The notes beneath the pieces are model-generated. The model made no database searches. It was not told the DNA's origin and worked only from the letters and a program-made list of their open reading frames with translations. A program made the position numbers and the translations under genes. Shown here piece by piece: positions 46,176 through 57,690 of a stretch of DNA of 64,000 nt. Numbering within the stretch: the stretch's first letter is position 1; every line of letters starts with the position of its first letter. This DNA is from Pleurotus ostreatus/Saccharomyces cerevisiae fusant. Lineage: Eukaryota > Opisthokonta. The stretch covers positions 496,001 through 560,000 of the forward strand of contig JAMQCK010000001.1 of the NCBI GenBank assembly GCA_024196135.1, written 5' to 3'.

Positions 46176-46855
46176 GGGCCCGCGGTACAGGCGTGTCTGA
46201 AGGCCGTCCATCCTGCGATACCTCGAACATCGCCGTATACCTCGGAACGTTCGCGCATCATCTGTCCGCTCACCATCCTCTATCTATCCGACCGACTCAC
46301 CGCTCGACGCACGGTTTGGCAGGGTCCTGCCGTGCGTCGCCGCTAGATCTTGGTCATCGCTAGATGCTGGCTCTGATTCATCACCTCTCTCCTGAAACGA
46401 CTCTTTCTAACCCGGTTCACCTACCGGCCCTTTCACCTTCACCTTGTCGCTTCCTTGGACAACGATTGTTTATGACTTTCGACTCTGCACAAACTATGTA
46501 TACGTCTCGCCCCGCTTTGTCACCTGCTCTCTGTTTGCTACGCATCTAATGTATCCATATAGTATTGGCCTTGGCTCCTAGTGGGCGGCCACAATGAACA
46601 CTTGTGTCCTAATATTGCGAGTGATCACCCTTGCTGCCAAGTGCGTCCCAAAGCTACTAGCGGCGTCATACCACCTCTTGTGGTGCCCATCTCCCGCTAC
46701 ATAGGTGCGTCCATCTACTGCGAGCGGCGTCCCAGTACCACTAGCAGTGTCCTCACCCCTCTAGCGCGAACGTGCGAGCAATACACCCAAACCGTGTACG
46801 CCGCACTCAACGTTCTTGCTATCGGCGCCTGCGGCCTCGCTGGTGTTAGCTTGCA
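46176..46855. other. 3' flank of the BTG/Tob-like gene
   Basis: CT-rich 3' UTR-like DNA, no gene seen. Confidence 0.45.
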
Positions 46856-46993
46856 GTATCACTGTCGCTATCAGCCTGCTGCCTCACCATCGGTATTAGC
46901 TCGCAGCTCACCGTTGGTATCAGTCTGCAATCTCACCGTTGATGTCAGTCTGCTGCCTCAACGTTGATTTGAGCCTGCGGCCTCACCGGCACG
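46856..46993. repeat. 25-bp degenerate tandem array (CTCACCGTTG type)
   Basis: Units at 46883-46906, 46907-46931, 46932-46956 and 46957-46981 read CTCACCGTTGGTATCAGTCT-like with up to several differences, preceded and followed by partial units. Confidence 0.7.
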
Positions 46994-47120
46994 AAGGTAG
47001 CCTCGCTGGCATGTAGACAGCCTCGCTGGTATGTGGGCCTGCTGGTCCTCGTCCTGGGACATGAGAACTTCTGACGCCTGACTAGACCCTTCTTACGCCA
47101 CGCCACAGCCCCGTCTTGTC

Positions 47121-47239
47121 AAAGGGAAGCACGTCTTGACTGAGCGGGCAAGAACGGCCTGCCGCAGCGGAGAAGCATGTCCTCCTAACCAGAGCGGGGA
47201 AGAACGCCATGCCCAAGCAGGGAAGAACGTCTTGCCAAA
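47121..47239. repeat. 25-bp degenerate tandem array (GAGCGGGGAAGAACG type)
   Basis: Units at 47142-47166, 47167-47191, 47192-47216 and 47217-47239, each near GAGCGGGGAAGAACGCCATG. Same period as the array at 46.9 kb but unrelated sequence. Confidence 0.65.
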
Positions 47240-47741
47240 GCCGGAATGGGATCGATATGCGATATGCGACAAGACGTTCATCACGGAATAACTCGGGGTC
47301 ACTTGCTCAGAACATTGGTCCGCTCGTACAGAAGAGTGGTCTATTTGCTCAGCAGATTCGTCGTGGCGCTTCATGTACGAATCTATGGGCCGTCTTGCTT
47401 TTCATAAGCCACAACGCTTCTGCCGACTCCAAGACGCTCGTCGACGATGCTCCTGTATTTTCTGCGCGTCGACAGCGAACACGCCATTAGCGCGCCACCC
47501 TCTGCCCACACGCGACGCAAGTCTCAAGCTATCCACCGTGCACGACGCCCACCGCGCCGCTCCGAAACTCAGACGGAAAACCCTGCTGGATATAGGCATC
47601 GTCAGCCGACCGGGGGGCATGCTCTCCGGACTGTTGCGCATGTTCTTCGAACTCATGCCTGCGAAGGTTAAGAGAACCGCCGAAGACGTCCTTCGTACCT
47701 AGCCTCCGATAACGATTCGTACGTCCAGATACACGCTGCTT

Positions 47742-47804
47742 CTCAATTCCCTCTCAGGCGCACTCAATTCCCTCCCAGGTGTTCGCGATGCCCTCCCAGG
47801 CGTA
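47742..47804. repeat. Three 21-bp tandem units
   Basis: CTCAATTCCCTCCCAGG-type units at 47742-47762, 47763-47783 and 47784-47804. Confidence 0.7.
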
Positions 47805-48417
47805 CTCGCCAATCCTATAAAGATATGGGAAGAAGAAGACAAGACGAGGTCCAGCCTCTGCGCCGTCCGACACGGCATCCCTGCCGACGCGTAGATAGCG
47901 GCCACTCCCGCGCAGGCGGCTGCGAGGAAGTATTCGAAACGCCGCGGGGGCCAATGAAGCGCGGGTGGGTGCGCGAAGCGAGGACGTACACGCGAAGGGC
48001 GCCCTGGCGCCGATGACCAGGCCGGGCAGGTGCAGGTGGACAAGGATGTACATACCGTGATACCAGAGCCGGAGTCCGCCCAGCCTCGTGCGTGCGCGCA
48101 GGCGGGGGCCTGCAGGCCCCCACGCGCAGCCCATATAACCTGCGCGGTGCCTGCTTGGGCGCCCAGTTAGCCTCTCTGGCAGCCGACGTTGTCGCGCGTG
48201 AATTCGCCTTCGTCAACTTTTGACCTTTCTTCGAGCACTCACCTTACCTCTTCCTCTTCGTACTTCTTCTTGCTCGCCGACGAGCCCGCCAGACGAGCCC
48301 ACCACACGAGCCGTTTAGCAGCGCTAGACTCTTCAAAACAGCGCGCAAGCCGTTGCTATACCCTTGGCATTCTTCGTTCTATACCCTTCCACTCTGGCTC
48401 TCGCGAAGCTCCGCAAG
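47805..48417. other. Promoter and leader of the CRIB gene
   Basis: No gene. A TATAA at 48134-48138 and a CT-rich leader precede the ATG at 48418. Confidence 0.45.
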
Positions 48418-50054
48418 ATGTTTTCGCAGCTGTTCTCCACCTCCAGGTCGACGGACCAGCTGTCCCGGCCTGAGATCCCCATCCCTCGCGCGTCGTGCGG
48501 CCCCTCCAGCTCGACCGAAATGTTGTCTCGCTCTGCTCCGGCGACGACCCGCCCATCTACCGCGTCGACCGCCTACCACCATGCCTCTTCCTCCGTCCCA
48601 CCTGTTCCCCAAGCGCCCGTCATTGCGCAAAGCACTGGCGGCTCCTTCCGCACCACCTCTTCACGCCAATCCTCGCACCCTCCAAGCTTCACTCCACTCG
48701 CTACTGCCGCCGCTCGCGTCTACCACGCCGATTTCGGCGCAAAGGGCGCGAAGTCTGGGCGCCGCGGGAGCGTCAGCGGCATGATCAGAGGCAACTCGAG
48801 GAGCGGCAGCTGGACTGGCGACGGCAAGGACGGCTGGGCATACAGCGGGCTCGCTGGTATGCTCTCCTTCGGCTACGAGGCTGGGGAGGCAGTGACGGTC
48901 GACCCAAGGATCAGCGGCACCGTAGACCCTACGAGCGGCGCGGTCGAAATCCCTGAGCCTGCACCTGTCGTGTACTCCCTGCGCCTCGCCGACGAGGTTG
49001 GGCGGCCGATCTGGACTTTCAAGGTCCCGACAGAAGGTTTCGACTACCAGCTTGACCGCCCCTTCTTCCACGTGTTCGCCGGGAAGGTGCGTAGATTGGC
49101 GAAGATAGGCTGAAGGCATGGGAACTGATTGAAGATATAGAGTCGCCGCTTCGGTCTTCGCTTCGACGACGATGCGCGGGCGGAGGAATTCGGCCGTATT
49201 GTGCGTGCGCGAACAGCCGCAACTGGTAAGCCTAGTTTGCGACTGGCGAGCGTAGGACGGTGCTGACAGAAATCGTAGGCAACCGCGATCGCAGTCGTAC
49301 CTTCCCTGGTGCCGCGCGTCCGTTCTCTCGTGCCATCACCAACGCATCGCGGGGCTCCCTTGCCCTTGATGGCAGCCGCTCATCGTCGGAAGGTGGCCGA
49401 GGATCCATGGACAGCGCTCCCTTCTCCTTGCATGCCGCTTTTGTGAGCTCTTCGCCGGTGGACATCGGTCCTCTGCAGAGCATGGCACCAACATCGCAGC
49501 GCAAAGGCTCGGTCGATGTCCCAGCGCCCAAGGTCACCACCGCACGCCCAGCAGCGCCCACACGCGCCGTCCCCGCCACTCCCAGTCCCACAAAACCCTC
49601 CCCTCCCAGCCGCCCGACGATGACGCGCCAACCCTCTCGCAACCCCGCTCGCAAACGCCGCGTCCGCGTCTCCATGATCTCGCGCCCCGCCTCGAACACC
49701 TTCGTCCACATTGGCCACGTCGGCATCGGGAAGGAGGGTGGCATCGAGGTCTCGCCGAATATGGACCCGTTATGGGCGACGGTCCTGGCGGACTGCCGCG
49801 TCGCCCGAGCACAGAGCGTGACGGGGAGGAAAGCGCGGAGGGCGAGCCAGAGCAGCGCGAGTGTACTAAGCCGAGCGAGTGGCGGGAGCGCTGCCAGCCC
49901 TCCGGGCAGCGGCAGGAGTACTCCCGCGCACGGCTACCCTGGCAGACAAAGCCCCGTCCGCGACTCTGCACCACCGGCTCCGATCCCACCACGCATGCCC
50001 TACTACAGGCGCATCTCGAGCGAGACCACGACGAGCCGCTCGAGGTCGCTGTGA
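48418..50054 (+). CDS. CRIB-motif, WH1/PH-like protein, 509 aa
   Basis: Exons 48418-49086, 49141-49225 and 49279-50054. A Ser/Thr/Pro-rich N-terminus (1-150) leads to a beta-rich segment (about 180-248) whose end, FHVFAGKSRRFGLRFDDDAR then AEEFGRIV, resembles the final strand and helix of WH1/PH folds. A CRIB motif for Cdc42/Rac binding lies at about 385-400 (ISRPASNTFVHIGHVG), with an acidic continuation. The tail is Ser/Arg/Pro-rich. The WH1-then-CRIB order recalls WASP-type actin regulators, but no WH2/VCA end is seen, so it is more likely a small-GTPase effector of polarity. Function is inferred. Confidence 0.7.
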
Positions 50055-50337
50055 TCTCCTCCTCTCCCCTTCGACTGACCTCCTACTACATTGACATTAA
50101 CCGCTATCGAGACACAAAAGAGCGAGACTCACCAGCTCTCGACGGACTATAACCATCCAAGCACGCTATTATGCGACGTTGTTGTACCACCGCACCTGCA
50201 CTCTATGTAAACCGCACGTCCACTTACCATTCCATGTACTACGTACCGCGCAGCGCGCTAGCATCCGCACCTAGATCTCTCACCTTCACCCTATGTTGTA
50301 CACCATATGAAAGCACTCCTATGCGTTGTTGTCGTTT

Positions 50338-51462
50338 TCAAGAGATGAGAAGCGCTTTGCCCTTGTGATTGACGAGAAGCAGCCGCGCGCCGCGAAGCAT
50401 GCGGATGCCCGGGTCGCCCTCGTTTTCGCGGTAAGCCCAAAGGTGCAGAATGTTGCGGACGTGCATAGAGAGCTCGCCGTCGTGGTGAATCCTTATATGG
50501 TCGACAGAGGAGATGTCCGTGTTGGTCGTCGAGCTGCCGCTACTGGCACTGCCGCCACTCGTTGGCATCGAGCTGACCTGGAAAGAAAGCCCGATCCGCC
50601 CAAGGCGACCCTTCTGGCGAAAGTAGATGAGGAACTGCCAAAACTGAGATACCGCGTCGCGTGTCCAGAGGATCTCGTTGTCATGAGGCGTCGGCGGGAA
50701 GGGGATAGCGAATTCCTTCGAAGGGTCGAAGAGCGCAGCAGAAGAGCACTCCTCCCAAGCCAGTTTGCCTCGGACAGGGACGATCCACGTGTTGCGAGAG
50801 AAAGGCGCGGTCACATTGGCGTCGGGATCGAGTACGATGGGTTTTCTTCTTGTGTACGCTTTGAGGTCTTTTATTTTGATTTTCGACGTCACGGGAGACA
50901 GGAAGACGTGCGGCTGATCATGCCTGTCAACAGAACGTTGAAGAATGAGGTATAAGGTGCCCTACCTTTGGGATGAGATCGTACAGAGGCGCTGTATACA
51001 GCTTCCTCCTCTTGGGACTTGGTTCGGGCGAGCTGTTACTAGCCTCCCTCTTCGTGACAGGTAAGGAGTCAAGGTAACTGAAGTCGCTACTCTCAAAGTC
51101 TTCCAGCTCTTGCAAGTTGAAGATGCCGTCAAGGTCTGAGTCAGAAGGTGCTCCCCAGTCGCGAAGCTCGGGTCGTGTCCTCGTCCCTGGAATGCAAGGC
51201 GGCGCAAGTAAGAGCATATATGCACCTGAGAAGCGATGAGTCGACTGCCAATAGATGATCTGATTTCCTCACGAGTGGTTTCATTAATAGGCGAAGGTGC
51301 TTTCTGCTGTGTCACCGTTCGCCAGTTATCGACCGCCGTCGCATCATGAAGGACCTTTTCGGCGCTGCCAAGGACGGCTGACTTGCTGAGTGGTTCGGTC
51401 GAAGATGCATAGACGTGAGCCTCGTAGCGGATATTATCGAGTGAGATATCGGCGGCGGTCAT
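50338..51462 (-). CDS. Unknown conserved-looking protein, 341 aa
   Basis: Exons 51462-51273, 51225-50966 and 50913-50338 close in frame, stop TGA 50340-50338. Acidic middle (DSDLDGIFNLQELEDFESSD) with a basic nuclear-type run (SPKRRKLY), then a C-terminal domain: KIKIKDLKAYTRRKPIVLDP, WEECSSAALFDPSKEF, LWTRDAVSQFWQFLIYFRQK and HIRIHHDGELSMHVRNILHL. Likely nuclear. I recognise no family. It is tail-to-tail with the CRIB gene (283 nt between stops). Confidence 0.7.
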
Positions 51463-51682
51463 AGTCAAGATGAGAGTCAAGCGCAGGCATGACGAAAGGT
51501 GGACGAGGAGACCAAGGCGTGTTTGTCACGTCACCGTTCAATCCCCGTCACGCGGGAGCTCGGACCGGGTGCACCCACAAGCGCCTCCCTCTTTTGGGTT
51601 CTTGGCATCTTCACCAGGAACGCTGCTACTGCCGCTGGACGAGTCCTGATATTATCTGGAAGGTGTTACACTATGCTACATC

Positions 51683-53066
51683 CTAGATGAAATTGGACGG
51701 ATGTAGTTTCTTCAGGTTCGCGCATTTGATCTTGCCCTGAAGGATGAGCTCGCTCAATGCCTTCGCAGTCCCCGGAGCGTTGCAGATGCCCTGTGAAAAA
51801 GGTCAGACATCATCCTGGAGTGAGATAGAGTACAAGAGCACGTACCCAGCATGTATGCCCCGTCGCAATGTACAAGCCCTTCGCGATACTTGTAGCTTCG
51901 CCGACGATGGGCCCGCCCCCAGCGCTAACGACAGGCAAAAAGCACGCTTGCCGCTTGTCAATCTTCCCCTCCCTCAACGGCTGCGAGATGCTTGCGACGT
52001 GCTTCCACACGCTCTCGCATGCCTCTTGATCCACTTGAACCTCATCGACCGTGTCTGGCAGGGCAGAGTCATCGCCCGGACCACAAGCATAGACCTCGTT
52101 ATCCGGCCGCGCGTAGATCTCGGGTGTGACGAGCCGCGGACGAGCACCGACGGGGAGCGTGATCTCAGTGAAGAGGACGTAGGGCGCGATGGTGACGCCG
52201 GGTTGGGGATGGATAGTAACGCTGTGGGCTCGGGTGCCGGTGATCGGGAGCTCATCGACGACGCGAGGGGACCAGGCGCCGGCGGAGAGGATGACATGCG
52301 TGGCGGGTAGTGTCTTGCTCTCCCCACTGTCGTTGTCAATGTAGGAGACGCTGGTGACCTGCCCTGCCTTCTGCTCGACACCCGTCGCTCGGCCGAGGAC
52401 TAGCTCCGCGCCCTTCTCCTTCGCGAGCTCCATCATGCTGGTGGTGAAGAGGTAGGGGTGCACCTGGGCCGTATGCCCGGTCGGAGCCATGGGGGAATAC
52501 GTGTCCGTCAGCCCTTCATCGACCCAGAGGAGATCGTCCGGGAGGCCCTTCGACTTGCGCGTGTGCGGCGCGTCCTGGGGATTCAGACCGAGCGTCTTCT
52601 CTAGGCTCTTCCGCTTGCCGCCCTGCCCGACGCCAGAGCCGCTTTCCAGCGCGTCCGTATCCCCGCGGCCCTCCCAGCTCCCGCAGTTCACGGAGCGCCA
52701 GCCCCAGCGGTCCTTGCCGTTATGTTGTTCTGCGAGCTTGACGTGCTCCTCGAACGAGACATTCACGAGCTCCTTCGGATATGCCCATCGTGCGACCAGG
52801 CCGCCTGCCTTACCCGAAGCTCCTTGCGCAACGCCGTGCTTCGAGGCTTCGAGCACGGTAAGCTTGTCCGTGCCAGGGGTGAATGAGGGATGATGGGCGA
52901 TGTAGTACGCGGTGGTGCAGCCAACGATGCCGCCGCCGATGATCACGATGTGTTTGGGGTCGGAGGACATGGCGAGGGAAGATGAGAAGATGGTGGGGGA
53001 GGTCGAGAAGAGCCGAGTACGACTGAGAGTGCTGACAGATCGCAGAGAACGAGGGAACATGTGCAT
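51683..53066 (-). CDS. FAD-dependent oxidoreductase (DAO fold, Tda3-like), about 442 aa
   Basis: Exons 53066-51846 and 51790-51683. The dinucleotide fold KHIVIIGGGIVGCTTAYYIA (about 38-57) is followed by GASGKAGGLVARWA, the typical second motif, then ATHVILSAGAWSP and, at the end, GHTCWGICNAPGTAKALSEL, which binds FAD. Yeast Tda3 is a similar putative oxidoreductase. Three in-frame ATGs exist. The first (53066) adds a Ser/Arg-rich stretch that looks like a mitochondrial presequence (RSLRSVSTLSRTRLF), the third (52970) starts directly before the Rossmann fold. Dual start sites are possible. Substrate unknown. Confidence 0.88.
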
Positions 53067-53498
53067 GAAGTCATCGTTTATCGCGGTGAGCGTCAGGAGC
53101 AAGCGGGCCGGACATGCATCCGCGCCGAGATGGTGCACGATCACCTGACAAGCTGGACGCGCTTGCATGCCGCGACACGTTCGACGACATTTCATTGCCC
53201 GCTGGGGCCCATCCGCGCGTACATCGAGCTGTATGGCGATAGGGTTAATGGGATGCTGGATCAGAGGCGCCGATAAGAGTTCAGGTTTGATTCTGGCAGC
53301 GCAGTTCCTGCAAGGACGGAAGATGGTCGAGTTGCAGGAACGAGGGTCAACTGCGGCTGAGGAACGACGAAAAACAGTACATCGACGAAGCAAAAGGGAA
53401 GGGTCTTCTTCAGCCTTCCCTTTGCTTGAGGCACACATATGCAAAGCCCTGGATCCTCTTGAGACACACGCATCCGACTTGCTTTACGTGTGTCCCGT
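53067..53498. other. Upstream region of the FAD oxidoreductase gene
   Basis: No gene supported. Confidence 0.45.
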
Positions 53499-53975
53499 TC
53501 ACCGGCCCCATAGGGGTTCGCGGTCCTCTTGAGTTCGAGGTACCAGGGCTTGCGCTGGGGTAAGAGACGTGCAGAAGGTCATTGACTGAATTTTGGAGTT
53601 TAATTTGAGCTGGAGGGTATTTCGGAGTTTGCCGAATGGTGTAAAATGAAGAATCAGCTTTGCATGCAGGTCTATCAAGTCCTTGTCGCCTAGTAAAATG
53701 TACGTAGCTGTGGACTCCTCTATGCAGGACCCTGAGGGTCCTCGAAGGAGAGAAACGAGGTCGAACACTGGAGCTTCAGCAAGTTGATGCACGTGACTCT
53801 GATCAATTACGCCCACAAGGACACACAAATTGAAGAGGATCGGCACCAGCAAGCTTCGCGAAAGAAGGCTCACAGATCCCAGTGCCATCAAGCACAGGAA
53901 ATCTCCTGCCAAGGCTTTGATAGCCACACAACTCTCGCATGTGGCATAGCGTACTAGTAGAAGGGCCTCGCGCAT
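53499..53975 (-). CDS. Doubtful orphan open frame, 158 aa
   Basis: ATG at 53975, stop at 53499. It is Leu/Ser-rich with alternating helical character (FLCLMALGSVSLLSRSLLVP, then LDLHAKLILHF-like ending). The local DNA is AT-richer than typical coding DNA here. It could be a remnant or part of a longer gene, since no partner exons or domain were seen. Confidence 0.25.
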   Translation of the reverse strand: MREALLLVRYATCESCVAIKALAGDFLCLMALGSVSLLSRSLLVPILFNLCVLVGVIDQSHVHQLAEAPVFDLVSLLRGPSGSCIEESTATYILLGDKDLIDLHAKLILHFTPFGKLRNTLQLKLNSKIQSMTFCTSLTPAQALVPRTQEDREPLWGR

Positions 53976-54649
53976 GCTAAATCCTCATCACTCTCCGCCG
54001 TCTTTGCATGTGTCCTCCTTCGATTATCTTGCTGCCCTCCGCGAGAGACCGCTCGGTCACAAGCGTCCGGCCCACGGTATCATCATGATCACCGACTGTG
54101 GGCGCACTTCGATGTTGGTGGTTGTCAATGTCAACTGGTGCCATGGAAAAATGCCTTTATTGAAAGCAGCACGCAGCACAGTGCAGCCGCGATGTGGGGG
54201 GGGGGAAGCATCCTACCTCGAGGCGCGCGCTACCGGTGTCTGCTCTGAAGAGGGTGAATGTTGAGAGCAAGCGCCGCCGATAAGCCGGTCCGGCAGTCCG
54301 GCTACGCGATCGGTCGCGGCGCGATCAAGTATCCGCCCGATCGCGATGAGCAACCGCAAATGAACGCCTCCCGGACGTCGGCGACAGTCTAGCTCAAGTA
54401 GCCGCCCAGCGACCTCGCGCCTGCGCTTATCGCCGCCCACGACGACCCAGCCGACATACACGCCCCGGCAACCTCGGATAGCAGACCCAAGCCCTCGGAC
54501 CCCAAGACAATCAAGCGAGCCTGAATTACTTTCGGGATCGCGGAGGCAACGACGGGTCGTGCGGACAATACACTGCGCACGCGATCACGCAAATTCTGGG
54601 CGCTAACGCCCCGCCAACGGGGAAAGGGCCTCCACCTGGCCGCGGGCAA
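53976..54649. other. Intergenic, no gene supported
   Basis: CG-rich with repeated CGATCGG-like words around 54290-54360. No coding signal. Confidence 0.4.
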
Positions 54650-54656
54650 TATATAA
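54650..54656 (+). promoter_or_regulatory. TATA box of the short Clp1-like gene
   Basis: TATATAA, 340 nt before the ATG at 54990, followed by a CT-rich leader. The leader would be long, possibly with an intron. Confidence 0.45.
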
Positions 54657-54989
54657 GAGCGCGCGCCGCCTGTCACAAGGACTCGGACCCCGCCTTCATT
54701 TCGCCGCGACCAACTCGCGACGCGACGCGTTCTAGCCCGCCTGTGCTTCATTTCGGTCTCTTCATCGTCCTGTATCACCACCCTACCTCAAAATACTCCT
54801 TATTCACGCCCAGCACGCACCCGAGAGCTAGTTCAACGTCTTTGCGGCTATCTTTCCTGCTTATGTGCGTTGCACGCCGTCTACCCTGGACCGTTCACTG
54901 AGCTCCTCGCAGATAACACCTTAACCGGCGCCTCTTCACGCTCGCACTCTTTTCCAAATATCTGCGTGATACGTCGCCCGTAATCCATA

Positions 54990-55671
54990 ATGCCTTCGTA
55001 TCTCGGTAAAGAGGACCCTCTCGAGTGAGCATAGCTACGCGTCATACGTCCTGTCAAGTCCTTACGCCATCCCCAGCGCTCTATGCCACCACTTCAACGT
55101 CCAACGAGTACGATGCACCGAGACGACTCCCCCCACGACCCTCGACATGCCCGCCTTGAGCGACGCGAACCTCCCCACCCACGTCCTAGCCATCACCCAA
55201 CAAGACGGCAACGCGTCCGCCCCGCCCATCATCGTGCCCTTCAACATGCCCCGATTCGCACAGGGCTTCCGCACCGACCTTACCACCGCGCCCGACGAGC
55301 CCGCCACGACTTACTCTGCCGCCACGCAGACCGCGACCGTCCCCGTCGTCCCGCTCACCGTCCCACACGCGGCGTCGATTCCCCTGCTCATGCTCTTCGG
55401 GCTCGGGCTCGAAGCGGAGCCGAACATGCTCGCCGCGCGCCTGTTGCCGCCGCACGTCATCGAGGAGTTCCCGAACGCGGCCGCGATGGCGCAAGTGCTG
55501 TCGCAGCTCGGGGACGACCTGTTCAATCGGGTCGTGCGGTATAATAAGGGACTGTGGGCGAATGTGTTGGCGCTCGGCCTACGTGACGCGCAGCTCACAG
55601 GGCTGGTGCAGACCGCGTGGAATGTGGCGGCGGAGGCGCGGAGGATGCGCCAACAGTGGCCAGGGCATTGA
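54990..55671 (+). CDS. Short Clp1-like paralogue, 209 aa
   Basis: Exons 54990-55024 and 55077-55671 close in frame. Aligning with the gene at 62376-63549: PTHVLAI against PTHMLAI, VPLTVPHAASIPLLMLF against AISLPVPAQFPLLLGYL, GLWANVLALGLRDAQL against GLWQNVCALGVSDDAL, and VQTAWNVAAEA against MQLAWQVLLAA. The intron lies at about the same protein position (after PLD here, after LGP there). Clp1 is known in Coprinopsis cinerea as an inducer of clamp-cell development under the A mating-type pathway. This copy lacks about 130 N-terminal residues, so a distinct or dominant-interfering role is possible. Family call inferred. Confidence 0.55.
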
Positions 55672-56535
55672 TGCGCCAGCGTCCCTGATGCGCTAGTGCC
55701 TCGCCTACTTATGCGCTTGCGGTCCATCCGTTGATGCGCCTGCATCCCTCATCTCAATGCGGCAGCGGTCCGCTGGAATCCACGAACTTCGACAAAATGA
55801 ACGGCGCGCACGTCGACGACGCCCAGCACGAAACGAATGTCTTGTCAAATCTTCCACCACTTATCATTATTCGCGACCCCTTATACTAACGCCTACCACG
55901 CTTCATCACGCTATTTTCCGCTTCTAGCATTAATCTGGTCTTATGCGACCAGCTTCGTTCCGCTGCTTGTTATTCCCCCCATCAATAATCTGTTCTCGTC
56001 GTACTCTTCTGCCATATTCGTCCTTCTGCTTACGATTACCCATTATAATCCCTTACCGATTTCTCCACCTAATGACCGTACGTTGTCGTGTACTACCGTC
56101 TCTTGCTCATGCACATGTAGCACCGTATCGAGTAACGACACTCCGAATGTCAAACCAGGCGCTTATGCAGACTGCAACGCTCATCTAAATCTCTGGCCCC
56201 ACGAGTCAGCTCGACATAGGTGCGTAACGATGAACTGTACTACTTCCCCTCCTTTCGACGTCTGCTACCCCCTGTGCTCACATTGCAGATTGGTCTGAGA
56301 GGACCGCCGGTAAGCACACTGCTTGTCTCTGCCTTCTTTGGCTGACGATGTTCAACCTCGTCAGGAACGGCCAAACACCGAGCAACATGCCGTCGACGCG
56401 ACACGCACGTCGGGGACGAGCGGTATATAAGGGGCAAGCCCTGCTGCTCAATGCTTCCCCTCTGGCATGGCAATTGAATAGTCTTTCTTCAACTCTCGCA
56501 TTTTGCGAGGACATAGCCGTAACCTTCGAGCAGCA
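55672..56535. other. Intergenic, 3' UTR-like; TATA at 56424
   Basis: Mostly CT-rich DNA after the Clp1-like stop. TATATAAG at 56424-56431 precedes the SDR relic. No gene seen. Confidence 0.4.
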
Positions 56536-56935
56536 GCGTACAAATCATCAACGTGCGTTCATGTCTAGTTCCTCATCGAAGCTGATCTTGACGAGTTTGG
56601 TCAGCTTTGTTCAGGCGGCATTGCGACGAATGCGGCGAAGGAGAAGGTACGCTTGTCGCTCGCAGAAGATTCTCTCTTCGAGCCCTTCGAGGATGCGATG
56701 CAAGCAGCCCACAACCGTCTAGATAACAGTACCGAAGATTGTCTCGTGCCGGTGGCGCGGTCTCGATTGACTCTTCTACAGCCAACGCGATGGCGCCAGG
56801 GCTGTATGCGAAGGAGATCATCGACCAAGTGAGCCTGTGACGCCCTCAATTAAGGTTGTGGATAGGCACTGGGTCTTGGGTGGTGCTTTCTTCGAAAGGG
56901 CCGTCCGGTCGCAGGCTGGAGCGGCACGCATAGAT
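56536..56935 (+). pseudogene. 3' relic of a short-chain dehydrogenase (SDR) gene
   Basis: A 15-nt block at 56538-56552 (VQIIN), an exon 56605-56728 (LCSGGIATNAAKEKVRLSLA, then EDSLFEPFEDAM) and an exon starting 56782 (NAMAPGLYAKEIIDQ) match the last exons of the intact SDR at 60444-61854: IKVIN, LCTGGVQSNI with ETSFYKPLEEHI, AAEYANLVVREI. Intron positions are conserved and both long exons are exactly 124 nt. There is no Rossmann half, no start, and the end is degenerate (RHWVLGGAFF against RPWFWAGSSS). It therefore looks like a 5'-truncated, decayed duplicate. Whether it is transcribed is unknown. Confidence 0.65.
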
Positions 56936-57690
56936 CTGGGTCTCTACGACGTTCATGGTACGCTTGAGGCCTAATAATCCTCACTTCGCTATAACTTTGT
57001 TAAAGGACTCATGCATCATGGATGGCGGCGGATATGGGACTACCGTCTAAATCACCGCCTGATTTTGCGCACTCAGTGAATGATGACTGAGGCATGCCAG
57101 CCGTCTTCGGGTTCGCCTGCTAGTTTGTCAACTCTTCACGTCCCTGCCATTCAATGAATTGCCCTGAAACACGTTCCTTTGACCTACTTCCATAATGGCA
57201 AATTGTGGTGCAGAATCAGGATAGCGGCCGGCAGCCTCAACAGAGTGCCAGTGAGACGAAGTTCAACCGTGTCGGCAACTGCCGAGGACGGAAGATGCCG
57301 GGTGGCGGCACGGCGCGCACCGCGTTCATCGTCCTTCCGATCCCTCAATTTCCCCCGCCGTTCCGATGACGAGCTCGCGTTTTATCCCGAAGCCCTCCCT
57401 CTTCCGCGTCCGCCATCACTCGAACGATTGAACGGACTTCCATCTCGGGCACCTCTCAGCGTGCACCTGTTTATCATCTACGTCAAGGTGAAATCACACG
57501 GCGGAAGCGGAGGCGCTGTGAGACCCGTGCTATTCGCGAGGACTATCATACGGCTGCTACTCGACTCATAACTGCATTCACCCCTCGAACGACGCCCTCG
57601 CCGCTGAAATCGAGTCAAGGTGGGTCTCTGTTCAGTATAAGTGCCCGCTTGGTCGAGTTAGGGCGCTTGTTTACACCCATCAGTTAGATC
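56936..57690. other. Intergenic, no gene supported
   Basis: Mixed-composition DNA after the SDR relic. It ends in the promoter of the NADH dehydrogenase gene. Confidence 0.45.

Noticed and set aside
44892..46211. 439-codon minus-strand open frame
   Set aside because: It is the antisense of the BTG/Tob-like exon, almost all Arg/Gly/Val/His, and a by-product of GC-rich third codon positions.
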